From: Roseivirga sp. UBA6061
Lineage (GTDB): Bacteria; Bacteroidota; Bacteroidia; Cytophagales; Cyclobacteriaceae
Direction: 5' to 3'
DNA length: 9,706 nt
Assembly: GCA_002427745.1 (NCBI GenBank)
Contig: DIYF01000052.1
Location: 1-9,706, forward strand
The first letter of the stretch is position 1; each line of letters opens with the position of its first letter. Below the pieces are notes generated by a model, which searched no databases, had not been told where the DNA came from, and saw only the letters and a program-made list of their open reading frames with translations. Shown piece after piece: positions 1-6,300 of this stretch. Both the position numbers and the translations under genes were made by a program.

Positions 1-194
1 AAAATTTAAAAATTTTTGGAAGACCCAGGCAAGTGAAAACCTCACCACAAACAAACCTCCGCAATCCCTCAAATCTTAACCCCACTTCCTTCCGAACGGG
101 ACGCAAAGGTAACGACTTAACTTCGATCTGAACAAGGATTCAAACGAAATTATTTCGATTAATTTCTATCTAATTAACTACTAGAAACTTACAA
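1..194. other. Gene-poor left edge downstream of purA
   Basis: No recognisable gene is present. The part nearest purA (about 112-194) is AT-rich and contains a weak hairpin, CGAAA/TTTCG at 145-149 and 153-157 with a 3-nt loop. There is no following T-tract on the minus strand, so it is not a convincing terminator for purA. Positions 1-103 would be the leader or body of a transcript from the outward promoter at 104-135. On the minus strand this piece has no ATG. Frames from GTG or TTG stay open to the edge, but they are too short to support a coding call. Confidence 0.5.
104..135 (-). promoter_or_regulatory. Outward-facing Bacteroidota-type promoter at the left edge
   Basis: Read on the minus strand, positions 111 to 104 spell TACCTTTG, an exact match to the Bacteroidota -7 consensus TAnnTTTG. 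A TTG at 135 to 133 lies 21 nt upstream, close to the usual 19-20 nt spacing of the -33 element. Transcription would start near position 98 and run toward position 1, leaving the window. The box lies downstream of the purA stop codon and points the same way, so it would serve a separate transcript whose body lies mostly outside this window. The match is seen directly; promoter function is inferred. Confidence 0.45.
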
Positions 195-1463
195 CTAACG
201 AAGGATGGTTTCTGTTCTGTCAGGGCCTACAGAAACAATAGAAACAGGGACACCGGTTTCTTTTTCAATAAAGGCAATATAATCCTTTAGCTCTGCCGGC
301 ATATCGTCATAAGCTTTGACGTCACGCACATCTACATGCCAGCCTTTGAAGCTTTTGTACACAGGCTCCACTTCTTCATCCATTAGCTGAAAGGGCATTT
401 CTTCTGTAAGTGTACCATCGCCCAGCTTATATTGCGTACAGACTTTTAATTCTTCAAAGATGCTCAGCACATCTGCCTTCATCATGAAAAGCTCTGTCAC
501 ACCATTGATCATGACCGCATATTTAAGAGCAGGGAGATCAAGCCAACCACACCTTCGTGGGCGACCAGTAGTGGCACCAAACTCATTGCCTTCTTTTTGC
601 ATGGCCTCACCATCAGCATCAAATAATTCTGTCGGGAACGGCCCACTCCCCACCCTGGTACAGTAGGCTTTAAAGATACCGAAGACTTTGCCGATGTTTT
701 TAGGAGCAACCCCAAGCCCCGTACAAGCTCCGGCTGTCATCGTATTGGAGCTGGTGACATAAGGATAGCTACCGAAGTCTACATCAAGCAAGGAACCCTG
801 TGCTCCTTCAGCCAGAACCGTTTCATCAGATTGAATAGACTTGTTGATGAAGTATTCACTGTTGACCAACTCAAATTTCTTTAAGAACTCTATGGCATCG
901 AAAAACGGTGCTTCAGCTTCTTTGAGATCATATTCAAAATCATAGTGATTAAGAATATTTTCGTGCTTGCCTCTCAGGTTTTCGTAGCGCTCTTTAAAGC
1001 CTGGCGCCAAGATATCTCCAACTCTTAATCCGTTACGAGCAGTTTTATCCTGATAGGAAGGTCCAATTCCCTTTAAGGTAGAACCTATCTTATCCTTGCC
1101 CTTGGCCTTTTCATAAGCCGCATCCAATAACTTATGTGTTGGCAGGATGAGCTGGGTTTTCTTAGAGATGAACAGATTTTTAGTAAGGTCTATCTCAAAC
1201 TTAGACAAACCCTCGATTTCTTTTTTAAAGACGATAGGGTCAAGCACAACCCCATTACCAATGATGTTCTTGATTTTTTCTCTGAAGATTCCGGAGGGTA
1301 TCTGATGCAAGACATGTTTATGCCCGTCAAACTCCAAAGTGTGACCAGCATTCGGGCCACCCTGAAACCTGGCCACCACATCGTATTTAGGTGCCAAATA
1401 ATCTACTACTTTACCCTTTCCTTCATCTCCCCACTGGAGCCCTAAGAGAACATCTATTTTCAT
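195..1463 (-). CDS. purA: Adenylosuccinate synthetase
   Basis: This enzyme joins IMP and aspartate using GTP to make adenylosuccinate, the first committed step from IMP to AMP, in the cytoplasm. The 422-residue product has the usual family length. The N-terminal signature WGDEGKGK is at residues 11-18, with catalytic Asp13, and GPNAGHT is at 36-42, with catalytic His41. The second signature, GIGPSYQDKTARNGLR, is at 132-147. EGAQG is at 219-223, and the substrate-loop motif GATTGRPRRCGWLD is at 296-309. The ATG start places the GDEGKGK motif at its normal distance from the N-terminus. It is the last gene of the minus-strand rsh-fur-STAS-purA cluster, 52 nt after the STAS gene, with no clear promoter of its own and no strong terminator behind it. 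PurA is inhibited by (p)ppGpp in other bacteria, which gives its position next to rsh a functional logic; that link is inferred here. Confidence 0.98.
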   Translation of the reverse strand: MKIDVLLGLQWGDEGKGKVVDYLAPKYDVVARFQGGPNAGHTLEFDGHKHVLHQIPSGIFREKIKNIIGNGVVLDPIVFKKEIEGLSKFEIDLTKNLFISKKTQLILPTHKLLDAAYEKAKGKDKIGSTLKGIGPSYQDKTARNGLRVGDILAPGFKERYENLRGKHENILNHYDFEYDLKEAEAPFFDAIEFLKKFELVNSEYFINKSIQSDETVLAEGAQGSLLDVDFGSYPYVTSSNTMTAGACTGLGVAPKNIGKVFGIFKAYCTRVGSGPFPTELFDADGEAMQKEGNEFGATTGRPRRCGWLDLPALKYAVMINGVTELFMMKADVLSIFEELKVCTQYKLGDGTLTEEMPFQLMDEEVEPVYKSFKGWHVDVRDVKAYDDMPAELKDYIAFIEKETGVPVSIVSVGPDRTETILR

Positions 1464-1515
1464 GAATTGATATTTTGCTGCCTGAAATGATTAATAGTCA
1501 ACTGACTGACTCTTG

Positions 1516-1863
1516 TCATTTAGCACTTTTTAATTTTTCTACTGCTTCGCTCATTGTGTCGGCAATATTGAAGATTGCCGTGAGCTTGGTAATAATGAGA
1601 AGTTTTTTCACATGGTCGGAAGGATTGACTATGCAAACTTCCCCACCCTGATTTCTGAACTTTGTGAGAATAGTAATCAATACACCTATCCCACTACTAT
1701 TGATATACCTGACATCACTAATATCTATCGCGCAAAGCGCAACACCTTTATTAATAGCGTTATTTACTTCCTCCAATAATTCAGGCCCCTTCACCTCACC
1801 AATCAGATCACCACTGAGTGTAAAAGACAGAATTCCGTTATTGATTTCAGATTTATATTCCAT
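1516..1863 (-). CDS. STAS-domain protein, anti-sigma factor antagonist-like
   Basis: This 115-residue protein consists of a single STAS domain of the SpoIIAA/RsbV type. The motif INSSGIGVL at residues 55-62 matches the conserved D/N-S-S-G-L-G loop, and Ser57 aligns with the serine phosphorylated in SpoIIAA (Ser58). The N-terminal beta segment, with FTLSGDLIGE at 14-23, is also typical. There is no membrane segment and no second domain. In the known systems such proteins bind an anti-sigma factor kinase and release a sigma factor when unphosphorylated. No RsbW/SpoIIAB-like kinase, PP2C phosphatase or sigma factor is encoded in this window, so the partner is unknown. The gene starts 17 nt after fur and is followed by purA after 52 nt, suggesting co-transcription. 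The family call is secure; the pathway is not known. Confidence 0.9.
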   Translation of the reverse strand: MEYKSEINNGILSFTLSGDLIGEVKGPELLEEVNNAINKGVALCAIDISDVRYINSSGIGVLITILTKFRNQGGEVCIVNPSDHVKKLLIITKLTAIFNIADTMSEAVEKLKSAK

Positions 1864-1880
1864 AATGATCTTGGTTAGAA

Positions 1881-2339
1881 TTATTTCTTTTGCTCAGCAC
1901 CCTCCCTGGGTTTGGCAAAAAAGTAGAGCGTATGATGCATGATATCGATATCAAACATTTCTTCCAGGGTATTCTTGATATTCTGAATCCTAGGATCGCA
2001 AAACTCAAGCACCTCAGAGGAATCTACCATGAGGATGTGGTCGTGCTGCTTGAACCCATAAGACTTTTCATACTGGGCAAGGTTTTTTCCGAACTGATGC
2101 TTGCTGACCAGATCACATTCCACCAATAAGTCCAGGGTATTATATACTGTTGCTCTGGAAACCCGGTAATTCTTGTTCTTCATACTGATGTAGAGGGATT
2201 CTACATCGAAATGGCCATCCCGGGAATAAATTTCTTCAAGTATGGCAAATCTCTCGGGGGTTTTCCGAAGGGATTTATTTTCCAGGTAGGCCGTAAATAT
2301 GTTCTTTACCTCATCAAAGACCTCAGGGTTCAACGCCAT
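1881..2339 (-). CDS. fur: Fur-family transcriptional regulator lacking the CxxC zinc site
   Basis: This 152-residue protein has the layout of the Fur/PerR/Zur family. It has an N-terminal winged-helix domain with TPERFAIL at residues 27-34 and the recognition-helix segment [12 protein letters not shown] at 61-72. A C-terminal dimerisation and metal-binding domain follows. Likely metal ligands include the HDH at 99-101, Glu112 and His135/His136. Oddly, the usual structural zinc motif after HDH (H-x-x-C-x-x-C) reads HILMVDSS at 101-108, so both cysteines are replaced (Met104, Ser107). There is no second CxxC near the C-terminus; the only cysteines are Cys75 and Cys114. The protein is therefore probably a Fur-type regulator without the structural cysteine zinc site. 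Whether it senses iron, zinc, manganese or peroxide cannot be told. It sits 49 nt after rsh and 17 nt before the STAS gene, and a possible promoter lies just upstream. The symbol reflects family membership only. Confidence 0.9.
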   Translation of the reverse strand: MALNPEVFDEVKNIFTAYLENKSLRKTPERFAILEEIYSRDGHFDVESLYISMKNKNYRVSRATVYNTLDLLVECDLVSKHQFGKNLAQYEKSYGFKQHDHILMVDSSEVLEFCDPRIQNIKNTLEEMFDIDIMHHTLYFFAKPREGAEQKK

Positions 2340-2357
2340 GCCTTACTTATTAAGATG

Positions 2358-2365
2358 CAAATATA
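2358..2365 (-). promoter_or_regulatory. Possible internal promoter (-7 box) for fur
   Basis: In the 49-nt gap between rsh and fur, the minus strand reads TATATTTG from 2365 to 2358, an exact match to TAnnTTTG. A start near 2353 would give a short leader of about 15 nt before the fur ATG. No TTG is found at the -33 distance, and the local sequence is AT-rich, so a chance match is possible. If real, fur-STAS-purA could be transcribed independently of rsh. Confidence 0.35.
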
Positions 2366-2388
2366 TAACTATCGCTTAATTGTGGCGA

Positions 2389-4617
2389 CTACATGCCTTC
2401 ATTATTATCCAGTGAGTCAAAACGAGACACCTTCATCACCCCACTTACCTTTTCGAGTTTTGCACTCAACTGCTCCAAATGATCAGTACTGTTGATAAAC
2501 AACATAATTTGTCCATCAAAGATTCCTGTTTCGGTATCGATACTGATAGACCTCATATTCACTTTAAGCTCATTGGAGATCACATCTGTAACATCTCTCA
2601 TCAACCCGACTCTATCTGTACCAATAATCCGGAGTCCTGCCAGAAATGCATTTTGCTGGTCAGACATCCACTTTGCCTTTACAATACGATTACCATGATT
2701 GGACAGTAATTCGGGAGCGTTGGGACATGTGGTACGATGTACTTTAATACCTTCATTTACCGTAACGAAACCAAAAACGTCATCTCCGGGAATGGGGTTA
2801 CAACATTTCGCCAGGCGGTAGTCTACCATGTCCATATCCTCTCCGATTAACAGGATATCTTTACCGGCCGTCCTGACCTTGGTCATATCATCGATGTAAT
2901 CCTGCCCAAGAGGCTTGGCACGCTGTGGCCGCGTCTTATCAGTCTTTACATCTTTATACTTCTTAATCTCAGAAGGATCGATCACTCCTTTACCTACCTT
3001 ATAATAGAAGTCAGTGATTGTTTTCTCATCAAAGAAAGCCCTAAGCTGATTGGCCACATCTCCATCAAAAGGAATTTTCATTTGCTTGAGCTTCCTTTTC
3101 ACAATTTCCTTTCCGTCAGACGCTGCCTGCTTTCTTGCTTCTTTGAGCGTGTCCTTAATCTTGGACTTAGCCTTTGAGGTAACCACAAACCTCAGCCAGT
3201 CTTCATTGGGTTTTTGTTTGACTGAGGTAAGGATTTCGATCTGATCTCCATTTTTCAATGGGTAATTAAGCGGAACGAGTTTGTTATTCACTTTTGCCCC
3301 CAGGCATTTAGCCCCTACTTCTGTATGGATGTCAAAGGCAAAGTCAAGGGCGGTAGCACCAAAAGGCAGGATTTTGAGATCCCCCTTGGGAGTAAAGACA
3401 AAAACTTCGTCATGAAAGAGGTTTGCCCTGAAGTCATCAACAAACTCGATCGCATTGGTATCGTTTTGCTCAAGCATCTCCCGCACCTTTTCTATCCACT
3501 GTACGAGACCAGACTCATGTGAATCACCGGGGCCTCCTTTGTATTTCCAATGTGCTGCGTAACCCTTTTCAGCAATTTCATCCATACGCTTTGTACGAAT
3601 CTGTACTTCCACCCATTTACCAGTCCGGCTCATTACCGTAGTATGCAGTGATTCATAACCATTGGCCTTAGGAGTACTTACCCAGTCGCGAAGCCGGTCA
3701 GGGTTAGGCGTGTAAAAATCCGTGACTATAGAATACACCTGCCAACAGGCTGCTTTTTCGGCCTCCTGTTCTGTATCGAGAATTATGCGGATTGCAAAAA
3801 GATCGTACACCTCTTCGAAGGGGATATTCTGTTTCTTCATCTTATTCCATATAGAATAGATGGACTTGGGCCTTCCCTTTACTTCAAAATTGAGCCCTGT
3901 CTTGTTCAGTTCGTCCTGGATGGGCGACACAAAGTTTCTGATACACCGGGAGCGAGAGGCTTTATTCTCTGCAATCTTGCCAGCTATACCATTATATATT
4001 TCAGTCTCCGTGTATTTCAGCCACAGATCCTCGAGTTCAGACTTAATGGCATACAAACCGAGCCTATGCGCCAAAGGAGCATACAGATAAATGGTTTCGG
4101 ATATGATCTTGAGCTGCTTGTGCCTGGGCATGCTCCCCAGGGTTCTCATGTTATGAAGCCTGTCGGCCAGCTTTACTAATATCACCCTCACATCTTCTGA
4201 CAGCGTCAGCAGCATTTTCCTGAAGTTCTCTGCCTGCTGCGAGGTACCGTAGTCAAACACTCCGGCTATCTTGGTAAGGCCATCGATAATCTTGGCCACT
4301 TTTTTTCCGAAATCTGCTTTGATTTCATCCAGTTCAATCTCGGTATCCTCTACTACATCATGCAGCAAAGCCGCCACGATAGAGGTAGTACCCAGGCCAA
4401 TTTCTTCAACACAAATCTGCGCTACTGCCAGCGGGTGGTATATATAAGGTTCTCCCGATTTTCTGCGCATCTCCTTGTGCGCTTCAAGGGAGACATTGAA
4501 TGCCCTTTTAATAAGTTTTGCATCGTCATCTTTCAGAAAGGGCTTGGCTTTTCTCAGTAGTTTTCTGTACCGCCTTATGATTTCCTTTCGCTCTTCTTCT
4601 ACATCCACTGTAACCAT
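2389..4617 (-). CDS. rsh: Bifunctional (p)ppGpp synthetase/hydrolase (Rsh/SpoT family)
   Basis: A full-length long RelA/SpoT homologue of 742 residues that makes and degrades the stringent-response alarmone (p)ppGpp. The hydrolase HD domain is intact: YHPLAVA at residues 60-66, HDVVED at 86-91 and LADRLHN at 150-156. The synthetase domain has GRPKSIYSIWNK at 248-259, YDLFAIRII at 271-279, PKANGYESLHT at 316-326 and EVQIRT at 337-342. The loop before PKANGY reads RLRD (308-311), the basic RxKD type with Lys changed to Arg. Bifunctional enzymes carry that type, whereas synthetase-only RelA has acidic ExDD. A TGS domain is at about 400-465, the CC/H/C zinc-finger region has Cys605, Cys606, His627 and Cys631, and an ACT domain covers about 660-735. 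It is the first gene of the minus-strand cluster ending in purA. No exact -7 box was found upstream. It could equally be named spoT or rel. Confidence 0.97.
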   Translation of the reverse strand: MVTVDVEEERKEIIRRYRKLLRKAKPFLKDDDAKLIKRAFNVSLEAHKEMRRKSGEPYIYHPLAVAQICVEEIGLGTTSIVAALLHDVVEDTEIELDEIKADFGKKVAKIIDGLTKIAGVFDYGTSQQAENFRKMLLTLSEDVRVILVKLADRLHNMRTLGSMPRHKQLKIISETIYLYAPLAHRLGLYAIKSELEDLWLKYTETEIYNGIAGKIAENKASRSRCIRNFVSPIQDELNKTGLNFEVKGRPKSIYSIWNKMKKQNIPFEEVYDLFAIRIILDTEQEAEKAACWQVYSIVTDFYTPNPDRLRDWVSTPKANGYESLHTTVMSRTGKWVEVQIRTKRMDEIAEKGYAAHWKYKGGPGDSHESGLVQWIEKVREMLEQNDTNAIEFVDDFRANLFHDEVFVFTPKGDLKILPFGATALDFAFDIHTEVGAKCLGAKVNNKLVPLNYPLKNGDQIEILTSVKQKPNEDWLRFVVTSKAKSKIKDTLKEARKQAASDGKEIVKRKLKQMKIPFDGDVANQLRAFFDEKTITDFYYKVGKGVIDPSEIKKYKDVKTDKTRPQRAKPLGQDYIDDMTKVRTAGKDILLIGEDMDMVDYRLAKCCNPIPGDDVFGFVTVNEGIKVHRTTCPNAPELLSNHGNRIVKAKWMSDQQNAFLAGLRIIGTDRVGLMRDVTDVISNELKVNMRSISIDTETGIFDGQIMLFINSTDHLEQLSAKLEKVSGVMKVSRFDSLDNNEGM

Positions 4618-4678
4618 AATGTGAATTTAGTAGTGTTATCTACCCAGAATAATTTTTCCAAAAAAAGATTATTGCACA

Positions 4679-4708
4679 TTGAATAATATTACGAAACACT
4701 TACCTTTG
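4679..4708 (+). promoter_or_regulatory. Promoter of tRNA-Leu, near-perfect Bacteroidota consensus
   Basis: TTG at 4679-4681 is followed after exactly 19 nt by TACCTTTG at 4701-4708, matching the Bacteroidota -33/-7 pattern TTG-N19-TAnnTTTG. A transcription start near 4713 would leave a leader of about 17 nt before the mature tRNA 5' end at 4730. It is the clearest promoter in the window and serves as an internal reference for judging the others. It is divergent from rsh. Confidence 0.8.
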
Positions 4709-4729
4709 CAGTCCATTTCGAAACGCAAC

Positions 4730-4811
4730 GCGGATGTGGCGAAATTGGTAGACGCACTAGACTTAGGATCTAGCGCCTCAGGGCATGGGGGTTCGAGTCC
4801 CTTCATCCGCA
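4730..4811 (+). tRNA. tRNA-Leu (anticodon UAG)
   Basis: A complete class II tRNA of 82 nt. The acceptor stem pairs GCGGATG (4730-4736) with CATCCGC (4804-4810), followed by discriminator A4811; the 3' CCA is not encoded. The anticodon stem CTAGA/TCTAG (4757-4761 and 4769-4773) encloses the loop CTTAGGA, so the anticodon is TAG at 4764-4766, reading CUA leucine codons and perhaps other CUN codons by wobble. A long variable arm (4774-4786) contains a short stem, as expected for tRNA-Leu. The T arm is GGGGG-TTCGAGT-CCCTT at 4787-4803, with two G-U pairs. It has its own promoter and terminator and appears to be a single-gene unit. Confidence 0.97.
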
Positions 4812-4818
4812 CAAAACG

Positions 4819-4850
4819 AACCCTCGATCAATGAATGATTGAGGGTTTTT
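4819..4850 (+). terminator. Intrinsic terminator of tRNA-Leu
   Basis: A 12-bp stem pairs 4819-4830 (AACCCTCGATCA) with 4836-4847 (TGATTGAGGGTT). It has a single G-U pair and a 5-nt loop, and a run of T ends at 4850. It lies 8 nt after the tRNA discriminator base and 15 nt before the first possible start of the trigger factor gene, so it should separate the two transcription units. Confidence 0.85.
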
Positions 4851-4864
4851 GTTTATAATATCTT

Positions 4865-6217
4865 GTGACCAAAAAACATACTAAGTTGGACATCACGTTA
4901 GACAAAAAAGATTCAAATGTAGCCTCAATTAAAATTAAATTAAATGAGGCTGATTATCAATCGAAGGTAGACGAAAAAATCAAGGACTATAGCAAAAAGG
5001 CTAACATCAATGGTTTTCGTCCCGGCAAGGTACCTACGGGTGTCGTTAAGAAAATGTATGGCAAGTCCATACTTGTTGAAGAAATCAATCACATTGTAGG
5101 ACACGCGCTACAGGATTACATCAGAGACAATGAGGTAAAGATTCTGGGTGAACCAATCCCTAATCAGCAACAAATCGAAACTGTAGACTGGGACAACCAG
5201 AGTGACTTCGAGTTTGAGTATAACGTTGGCCTGGTCGAAGATTTTACCGTGGACTTGTCTAAGAAGGTAAAGGTGAAATCCTATACCATTGAAGTAGATG
5301 AGAAGATCGTGGAAGAGTCGCTTGACAATGTTCGCGATCAGTTCGGGCAGATGACCAACCCTGAAACCAGCGAAGAAGGCGATGTACTGTACGGTACTTT
5401 TGCTCAGGAGAATGGTGACATCAGTCATGACACCACTCTTGACCTGGCAGACCTCTTAAAGAAAGACCTGAAGAAGTTTGTAGGCAAGAAGAAGGATGAT
5501 GTGATCAAGACAGACCTTAACAAGCTCATTAAAGATGATGCCGCCAGAGCTGCTTTGATCGGCAAAACTGCGGATGAAATTACTGACCTTGACGGAGCCT
5601 TTACTTTCACCGTTAAGAATGTTAACAGAAAAGAGAAGGCTGAGATCAACCAGGAGCTTTTCGACAAGACTTTCGGGCCTGATGTAGTCAAGTCAGAAGA
5701 AGAGTTCAAAGCGAAGATCAGCGAAACAATCGGTCAAAACTACAGCAGAGAAACCGACCAGTGGCTCAACAAAACCATTCAGGATGAGCTGATCAAGAAG
5801 ACCGGCATCAACCTTCCTGATGAATTCCTTAAGGAATGGTTGAAACTGACAGGTGAAGGTAAAGTAACTGACGTAGAGCTTGAGAAAGAATACCATCTTT
5901 ATGCCGATCAGCTGAGATGGAATCTGATTTCAGGAGAGGTAGCCAAAATCAACGAAATCAAACCTGAACATGAAGAGATTCAGGAGGCTACACGCAATAT
6001 GATCAATGCCCAATTCGCAGGATCAGGCATGGGTCAGTTTGCTGATCAAATGGATTCATTTGTAGAAAACTACCTGCAAGGAGAAAATGGCCAAAACTAT
6101 ATGAAAATGGCTGAGCAGGTTCAACAGTCCAAGGTGATTGATTTTATCAAAGAGAAAATCGACATCAAAGAGGAAAAAGTGGATGTTGAGAAATTTAAGA
6201 AGATTGTTGAAAACTAA
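4865..6217 (+). CDS. tig: Trigger factor, ribosome-associated chaperone
   Basis: Trigger factor docks beside the ribosome exit tunnel and shields nascent chains. The 450-residue protein has the ribosome-binding signature GFRPGKVP at residues 50-57 within an N-terminal domain of about 8-120. A middle region at about 165-255 occupies the PPIase (FKBP) position, and a helical C-terminal chaperone domain covers about 256-450. The middle region is strongly divergent from active FKBP-type domains and probably lacks isomerase activity. I see no cysteine in the protein. The start is uncertain. The coordinates use the GTG at 4865, but a TTG at 4886 would give a protein beginning MDITLDKKD, which fits my recollection of family N-termini better, and it is preceded by an A-rich stretch. 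There is no in-frame ATG early enough. No clear promoter was found between the tRNA terminator and the gene. It is followed by a terminator and then clpP-clpX, a common neighbourhood. Confidence 0.95.
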   Translation: MTKKHTKLDITLDKKDSNVASIKIKLNEADYQSKVDEKIKDYSKKANINGFRPGKVPTGVVKKMYGKSILVEEINHIVGHALQDYIRDNEVKILGEPIPNQQQIETVDWDNQSDFEFEYNVGLVEDFTVDLSKKVKVKSYTIEVDEKIVEESLDNVRDQFGQMTNPETSEEGDVLYGTFAQENGDISHDTTLDLADLLKKDLKKFVGKKKDDVIKTDLNKLIKDDAARAALIGKTADEITDLDGAFTFTVKNVNRKEKAEINQELFDKTFGPDVVKSEEEFKAKISETIGQNYSRETDQWLNKTIQDELIKKTGINLPDEFLKEWLKLTGEGKVTDVELEKEYHLYADQLRWNLISGEVAKINEIKPEHEEIQEATRNMINAQFAGSGMGQFADQMDSFVENYLQGENGQNYMKMAEQVQQSKVIDFIKEKIDIKEEKVDVEKFKKIVEN

Positions 6218-6238
6218 TTTTCGACCATACTTGTTATC

Positions 6239-6270
6239 AAAAAGTCCTTTCATCGAAGGGCTTTTTTTTT
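6239..6270 (+). terminator. Intrinsic terminator after tig
   Basis: The hairpin pairs 6239-6249 with 6256-6266. The core is GTCCTT/AAGGGC (one U-G pair) extended by A-T pairs, with a 6-nt loop, and it is followed by T residues through 6270. It begins 21 nt after the tig stop codon. The 5' arm also starts with a run of A, so it could work weakly in the other orientation, but no minus-strand gene approaches it. The last T of the tract is also the first base of the clpP -7 box. Confidence 0.8.
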
Positions 6271-6277
6271 AATTTTG
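6270..6277 (+). promoter_or_regulatory. -7 box of the clpP-clpX promoter
   Basis: TAATTTTG matches TAnnTTTG exactly and lies 23 nt before the clpP ATG, so transcription would start roughly 15-20 nt ahead of the start codon. The expected -33 region falls inside the tig terminator hairpin, where the best candidate is the imperfect TTTC at 6248-6251 with an 18-nt spacer. Given the terminator just upstream, a promoter is needed here for clpP-clpX, which supports the call. Confidence 0.6.
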
Positions 6278-6300
6278 TACGGTTTAATATCATTTAAAGA

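Noticed and set aside
60..103. Minus-strand CGGAAGGAAG stretch resembling the conserved loop of signal recognition particle RNA
   Set aside because: The GGAAGGAAG string matches part of the SRP domain IV loop. However, the following AGCAGCC and the preceding GGUCAGG are absent, and the flanks do not form the expected helix, so a chance purine-rich match is more likely.
145..157. CGAAA/TTTCG hairpin as the purA terminator
   Set aside because: The stem is only 5 bp, and no T-tract follows on the minus strand.
1134..1445. Plus-strand open frame of about 100 codons opposite purA
   Set aside because: It is antisense to the conserved N-terminal motifs of purA and shows no recognisable protein features.
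4618..4678. Promoter for rsh on the minus strand
   Set aside because: The gene should have one here, but the best match (TATTCTGG at about 4652-4645) deviates from TAnnTTTG at two fixed positions and has no clear TTG, so it is not listed.
4854..4859. TATAAT hexamer just before tig
   Set aside because: It looks like a classical sigma70 -10 box, but there is no suitable -35 element at 17 nt. The window's other promoters follow the Bacteroidota TAnnTTTG pattern, and the site sits at the edge of the tRNA terminator.
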